From Dromiciops gliroides (taxonomy: Eukaryota; Chordata; Mammalia; Microbiotheria; Microbiotheriidae): a stretch of 64,000 nt of DNA. Location of the stretch: positions 476,612,617-476,676,616 of the forward strand of contig NC_057864.1 of assembly GCF_019393635.1 (NCBI RefSeq). Reading direction: 5' to 3'. A program made the position numbers and the translations under genes. Shown here piece by piece: positions 59,121 to 64,000 of the stretch (its first letter is position 1; every line of letters begins with the position of its first letter). The notes beneath the pieces are model-generated. The model searched no databases and had not been told where the DNA came from. It worked only from the letters and a program-made list of their open reading frames with translations.

Positions 59121-59139
59121 CAGTAATCCTTTAGCTGTT

Positions 59140-59560
59140 GCTATCATTTTTTATCTTGTACTTTGACATCACCTACATGTTCTGATGTATTCCTCCTCAC
59201 TCTCATCTCATATCCATCCCTTATAACAAAAATAAGAGAGGGAAAAAGTTAAGTAGAACTGATCAACAAATTGATAGTATCCAACAGGGGCGGCCTGGTT
59301 GCAGTGTTTCCACACCCATATATCCCTCAGTTCTGCAAGGAAGGTAGGGGGTTGGGGCCTTTTTCAGCAGTCTTTGGGATAGACCTTGGTCAATATGCTT
59401 GAACAACATTCAGTTTTGATTATTGTGATTTATCTGTTTCTCTTGCACACATGACTTATTCTGTTTTCCTGGCTTTGCTTACTTTATATTAGTTCATTTA
59501 AGTTTCCCCTGTGCTTCTTGTCATTCATCATATAAAACAGCATTATTTTCCTTTGTCTTG
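59140..59560 (-). mobile_element. L1-type LINE fragment, antisense
   Basis: Same family as 16510-17100: cccttataacaaaaataaga, gaactgatcaacaaattgat, tattctgttttcctggcttt. Confidence 0.5.
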
Positions 59561-60206
59561 GAAGAACTTCCTGGGAGAAAACTCCTTCCCGTGCGGATGG
59601 GCACCTAGTTTTATCTGGCTGGGGCGGGCACTGAGGGCTGCCATCTCTGCCTGTGGCCACACACAGCCTGTTTGCATCCCAGCTTGAACCTCAGTCTGTA
59701 CCTGACTACTGTACTACACTGACTCTCTGTCACTTGCAAAAAAATCACAGAGTACCAAGAGAAGAATGTGGGGATTTTGGGTTTTCCTCTTAAAATGAAT
59801 TAGAAGAAATCGTCTTTCTGATCCTTTCCGGCTCTAAAATTTTGATTGCCTTTCCTGAGAAGATACTTGGAATCTGAAGCAAAAAGAATATAATTAAAGG
59901 GAAATTACATCCTGAGATCGACAGACAGCATCTTGAAGGACACCCTCTTAAGGGTTTTGGAAGGGAAGTGATTCCACTTACACACTTCTACTTACTTCTC
60001 TTTTTGGGTCATTGGATAGATAGTATACACGCTAAAGTACAGGCCCTTTTCCCTGGCTTAGGTCAGTTGTCTAGAATGTCTCCTGACTTGGCTTCATTGC
60101 AGCTAGTAGTCCCTGATCTGAGCAAAGAACCTTAGTTTCTTCATCTTTGAAGTGGGAGATAAGTGATTGTTTGATCAAATAAAATAATGACTCTGATATA
60201 TTAAAT

Positions 60207-60355
60207 ATTTTTTTGGGGGGTGAGGCAGTTGGGGTTAAGTGACTTGCCCAGGGTCACACAGCTAGTAAGTGTTAAGTGTCTGAGGCCGGATTTGAACTCA
60301 GGTCCTCCTGACTCCAGGGCCGTTGCTCTATCCACTGCGCCACCTAGCTGCCCCC
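60207..60355 (-). mobile_element. Short tRNA-like SINE
   Basis: Near-consensus antisense copy. Confidence 0.92.
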
Positions 60356-60528
60356 CCATTAGCTTTTAAAAAACAAAACAAAACTTCATTATACGCCATT
60401 TGGTTTTTATATTTAGTTTTTTCTGGGTTCAAACCATCATGTGGACAATAAATGATAATGAATAGTCTTAGTTCTTTATGACAGAAGTGTACTCTCAAAA
60501 TGTCTGATTAAATTTTAAAATGTGCCCT

Positions 60529-60680
60529 CGGGGCGGCTAGGTGGTGCAGTGGGTAGAGCACCAGCCCTGGAGTCAGGAGGACCTGAGTTCAAATCCAGCC
60601 TCAGACACTTGACACTTACTAGCTGTGTGACCCTGGGCAAGTCACTTAACCCCAATTGCCCCCCCAAAAAAATAAAAATA
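60529..60680 (+). mobile_element. Short tRNA-like SINE
   Basis: Sense copy flanked by aaaatgtgccct (12 bp, perfect). Confidence 0.94.
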
Positions 60681-60826
60681 AAAATGTGCCCTAATATTAG
60701 GGTCAGAAGGAGCCACCTTTCAGCAACTAAATTTTTCTTTTTCAGAGGATTATAGATGATCAGAGTAGAGTTGGAAGGAACCTTATAGGTTACTTAGCAA
60801 ATTACTTATTTAAGATTATATAGGTC

Positions 60827-60971
60827 GGGGGCAGCTAGGTGGCACAGTGGATAGAGCACTGGCCCTGGAGTCAGGAGTACCTGAGTTCAAATCCGGCCTC
60901 AGACACAATACTTACTAGCTGTGTGACTCTGGGCAAGTCACTTAACCCCAATTGCCTCACTTAAAAAAAAA
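60827..60971 (+). mobile_element. Short tRNA-like SINE
   Basis: Sense copy flanked by aagattatataggtc (15 bp, perfect). Confidence 0.94.
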
Positions 60972-61734
60972 AAGATTATATAGGTCAGTGGTTCTAAAGG
61001 ATTCAGACCCAGTGCTTCTGCCTCCAAATGCAGTCATCTTCCTTTGTCACCTGGAGAAGCAGAGCCACCAACAGAGCTAGACATTTTGGGTTTGCTCAGG
61101 TGTCGTGTCAGAACACAGCTGTTGTCAGTTTCCAAATGATTGGGTTGCCTTGTTTGATTGTTGATAAGAGGTATTAACAGTTTTCCTATGTGTGATTATT
61201 ACTATCTGAATGTCTGGAATGAGGTTGGTTAATGTTTTTGTAAACATAGATATCTAACTTGAGGGGGAAAATGAGTTACATTGAAAGCTGACAAAGATAC
61301 TTAATTGGACAAAGATAGATTATGCTCATCTCCTGGACCTATAGTTTATAAATATAAGTCAGGAACAAAACCCAACTTGGAATGCTTTGAATTCCTTTTC
61401 CATGTTTTTCTGAGCTTTATGATTTCTAAATATGTCAATTACTACAATTTTATGAGTAAAATGACTTTATTCTAACTATTGTATATATATTTCTGTTTTT
61501 CATGTTTCCCTTGTCTTAGAGATTTTCTTCAGTGGCTTCAGTTTCTTGAAGTTTATATCTATCACAGAAGATGAGTTAGATGCATCTCAGAAGCTACCAT
61601 GCCCAAATGGGCCTAAACATGAATCCCACATCCCTAGCCAGTGGTTAGCTAGCTTTTGCTTAAAGGTTGAAATGGGAAGGGTGGGGGTGAGAAATGGAAC
61701 CTGGGAATTCTCCACTCTGATAGGATCATTTATT

Positions 61735-61890
61735 TAGAGCTGGAAGGTCTTGAAGGTCATGTAGTCTAGCCCTTCATTTTATAGGGCAGGAAACTGTTTC
61801 AGAAAAGAGGGGAAGAGGTGATTGGCCAGTTGTCCAGTAGCTAGTGAGGCATTAAGTGGTGGAGCCAGGATCAAGCATACAGTTTACTCT
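61735..61890 (-). mobile_element. MIR-family SINE
   Basis: gagctggaaggtcttgaagg, tagtctagcccttcatttta and ggtggagccagga. Confidence 0.55.
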
Positions 61891-62306
61891 TTGGCCACCT
61901 CTTCACATAGCTAATTCTGTCTCCTGGAGCCATCGAGAATAAGTCTTCAATATGATATAATAGTCCTACAGATTTCAAGGTAGTTACTCTAATCTCCCAT
62001 GAGCCTTTTCTAGGCTTCATCCTAAAGAAACAGCACTAGTTCTTTCAACTGAGCCTCATTTTGACATGAACTGAGGCTGTCCACTATTCTTAGTTCTGTC
62101 TTCATGGACATTTTCCAGTTGTCAACATCCTTCCTAAAATATGACATTCAAAATGAGCCATAAGCCAAATATATTCTGGCCAGTACAGTGGGACTGTTAG
62201 CTCTTTTGGTGTTGAGTCTTTTAATGTGGTCCAAAAGATGGTATTAACTTTATTTACTATCTTGGTGCACTTAATATTTTGAGCTTGAAGTTCATTAAAA
62301 ATCTTA

Positions 62307-62469
62307 AGGGCAGCTAGGTGGTGTAATGGATAAAGCACCAGCCCTGGATTCAGGAGGACCTGAGTTCAAATCCGGCCTCAGACACTTGATACTTATTAGC
62401 TGTGTGACCCTGTGCAAGACACTTAACCCTCATTGCCCCACAAAAAAAAAAGAAAAGAAAAAGAAAAGG
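62307..62469 (+). mobile_element. Short tRNA-like SINE
   Basis: Sense copy with an A/G-rich tail. First of four within 660 bp. Confidence 0.92.
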
Positions 62470-62490
62470 TTTATGTCTAAATTAAACATT

Positions 62491-62641
62491 TGGGGCAGCT
62501 AGTTGGCACAGTGGATAGAGCACTGGCCCTGGAGTCAGGAGGACCTGAGTTCAAGTTCGGCCTCAGACACTTGACAACTTACTAGCTGTGTGATCCTGGG
62601 CAAATCACTTAACCCCAATTGCCTCAACCCCCCCCCCCAAA
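62491..62641 (+). mobile_element. Short tRNA-like SINE
   Basis: Sense copy with a C13 run before its short tail. Confidence 0.92.
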
Positions 62642-62670
62642 ATATCTCAAGACCTTCTCCCTCTCCCCCC

Positions 62671-62811
62671 CCCCTTGTGTGTGGCAGTTGGAGTTAAGTG
62701 ACTTGTCCAGGGTCACAGCTAGTAAGTGTCAAGTGTCTGAGGCCAGATTTGAACTCAGGTCCTCCTGAATCCAGGGCTGGTGCTTTATCCACTGTGCCAC
62801 CTAGCTGCCCC
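62671..62811 (-). mobile_element. Short tRNA-like SINE
   Basis: Antisense copy. With the preceding sense copy it forms a close inverted pair. Confidence 0.92.
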
Positions 62812-62820
62812 CCTTAAGAC

Positions 62821-62964
62821 ACTTTTTTTTTTTAAGGCAATGGGGGTTAAGTGACTTGCCCAGGGTCACACAGCTAGTAAGTGTCAAGTGTCTGAGGCCG
62901 GATTTGAACTCAGGTACTCCTGAATCCAGGGCCGGTGCTTTAACCACTGCGCCATCTAGCTGCC
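62821..62964 (-). mobile_element. Short tRNA-like SINE
   Basis: Antisense copy in tandem with the previous one. Confidence 0.92.
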
Positions 62965-62974
62965 CTTTTTAAAA

Positions 62975-64000
62975 AAAAAAAATTTAAGTTTTTATTAGTG
63001 TCTTCTATTCATCATAGTTATCCCTAGTTTCCTCCCCCCTCCACCTTCAGCCATCTCATATAACAGATAATAATTTTTTAAAAGGGGGGACTCTGGGGGG
63101 AAATCACAACTGAACAATAACATCGAGAGTCCAAAAGCATGTGCAATGTGTGACACCTGTGGACTCTCTCATCTCCAGGAAGAGATGGGTTGAGGGTATC
63201 TTTTCATGTCTTCATTTGAGTCCTTTTTGATCTTTAGAATTTTGTTATATTTACCTTTGCTGTTTTTGGGGTGTATGATTCTTTCCATTTCCATTGTTGT
63301 AGTCATATAGATCTTTCCATGCTTTTCTCTTTATCACACAAATCATTTATTTTAACACAGTAATTTGCTAATACATTCACATACCACAGTTTGTTTATCC
63401 ATTCCTCAGTCCGTGGCATCTACTTTGTTTCCAGTTCTTTGCTGTCACAAAAAGTGCTCTATAAATATTTTGGTCCATATGGAGATTTTGTTCTTAGGGA
63501 TAGGTTCGTTGTATTATAAAACCACAAATGTGAGTCTCTGCTTCAAAAGATATAGATATTAGTCACTTTATTTGCTTAATTCCAAAATGGTTATTCTATT
63601 TCACAGCTACACTAACAATGTATTAGTGTGCCTGTCATTCCACAACCCTTCCGGCATTGACAGCTGTCGTTTTTTGGTCATCTTTGACAATTCCAAGGGT
63701 GTGGGGCCAGCAAACACTCATTTCAGTTGTTCTTTCTACTTCTATGGTAGTTACTGTGTATCTGTTGTTTCTCCGTACTTCATTTTGCATCTGTAATCTT
63801 CCTAGTTGTTATCTCTTATGGTACAGTTCTGTTAGGTTCACACACAATTTGTCTCCCCATTCCCCAGTCACTTGGCATCAAGTTTGTTTCCATTTGCTAC
63901 TACAAATATTGACGCTATAAAAATGTTGATATATGATGGACTTTTTCTTTGACTTCTCTTGTAGTCTGAGACTAGTAGGCTCAGTATGAACATTGCAATA
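62975..64000 (-). mobile_element. L1 LINE fragment, antisense, runs off the edge
   Basis: L1 3' sequence in reverse: ttccattgttgtagtcatat, cataccacagtttgtttatc, ttccagttctttgctgtcac and cagctacactaacaatgtat. Confidence 0.7.

Larger units (their letters stand above)
49050..64000 (+). other. BAZ1B: BAZ1B (WSTF) gene, 5' part; continues beyond window
   Basis: BAZ1B is a nuclear WAC-PHD-bromodomain protein. It pairs with SMARCA5 in the WICH remodeller and has reported tyrosine-kinase activity on H2A.X through its N-terminal WAC region. Only the first two coding exons are present, giving residues 1-74 plus a split codon, the start of the WAC domain. They join exactly into TREEYEARLERYSERIWTCK, the known family sequence. 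I found no exon 3 (expected to begin LKEEFPAWYEK) up to 64,000. The left limit is approximate. Confidence 0.93.
57303..64000 (+). other. BAZ1B: BAZ1B intron 2, partial
   Basis: The intron starts with the ordinary U2-type donor gtaagt and does not end in the window. It contains an LTR fossil, L1 fragments and eight short SINEs listed separately. The stretch 57.31-58.4 kb shows nothing recognisable. Confidence 0.85.

Noticed and set aside
57303-64000. BAZ1B exon 3
   Set aside because: No sequence encoding LKEEFPAWYEK or the following WAC residues was found. The window ends inside intron 2.

Overview
This is a stretch of a marsupial nuclear genome. The main reason is about 43 copies of one short tRNA-like SINE. 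Its head reads ggcagctaggtggc-cagtggat, it has a gagttcaaatcc B box and a ctgggcaagtcactt tail, and it resembles marsupial WSINE1-type elements. Longer MAR1-like CORE-SINEs, marsupial-type L1 3' ends and older L2/MIR sequence accompany it. I cannot assign the species. Dense, young copies with clear target-site duplications suggest a lineage where this SINE was recently active.

Two protein-coding genes are supported, both on the + strand and in the order seen in the mammalian Williams-Beuren region (human 7q11.23). BCL7B is complete: six coding exons from 24,927 to 33,909, a CpG-island promoter, and a 3' UTR ending near 35,047. BAZ1B (WSTF) starts at a large CpG island near 48-50 kb, and only its first two coding exons (49,582-49,688 and 57,186-57,302) lie in the window. 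It runs off the right edge within intron 2. Both products act in chromatin remodelling: BCL7B in BAF (SWI/SNF) and BAZ1B in the WICH/ISWI complex. TBL2, the expected upstream neighbour, was not found.

Layout. 1-24.4 kb: intergenic and repeat-dense, with an LTR fossil, L2 fragments, an L1-derived half-L1-like (HAL1) element at 11.5-14.2 kb and many SINEs. 24.5-35.05 kb: BCL7B. 35.05-48 kb: intergenic, with further SINEs and LTR fossils. 48-64 kb: BAZ1B promoter, exon 1, a 7.5-kb intron 1, exon 2 and part of intron 2. No short SINE was seen from 47.5 to 58.7 kb.

Main points of interest. (1) BAZ1B intron 1 has a perfect U12-type (minor spliceosome) donor and a near-perfect U12 branch site. (2) BCL7B exon 4 carries small indels that break the conserved frame in this sequence; assembly error is the likeliest cause. 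(3) A SINE dimer at 37 kb appears to have given rise to a transposed dimer at 3 kb, which carries the 37-kb target sequence as its internal linker. (4) A 70-bp perfect inverted repeat, with arms 1.13 kb apart, lies inside old L2 sequence. (5) A HAL1-like element with 17-bp perfect target duplications is nested in L2 and is itself hit by a SINE. I found no operon-like, CRISPR or clearly undescribed coding system.
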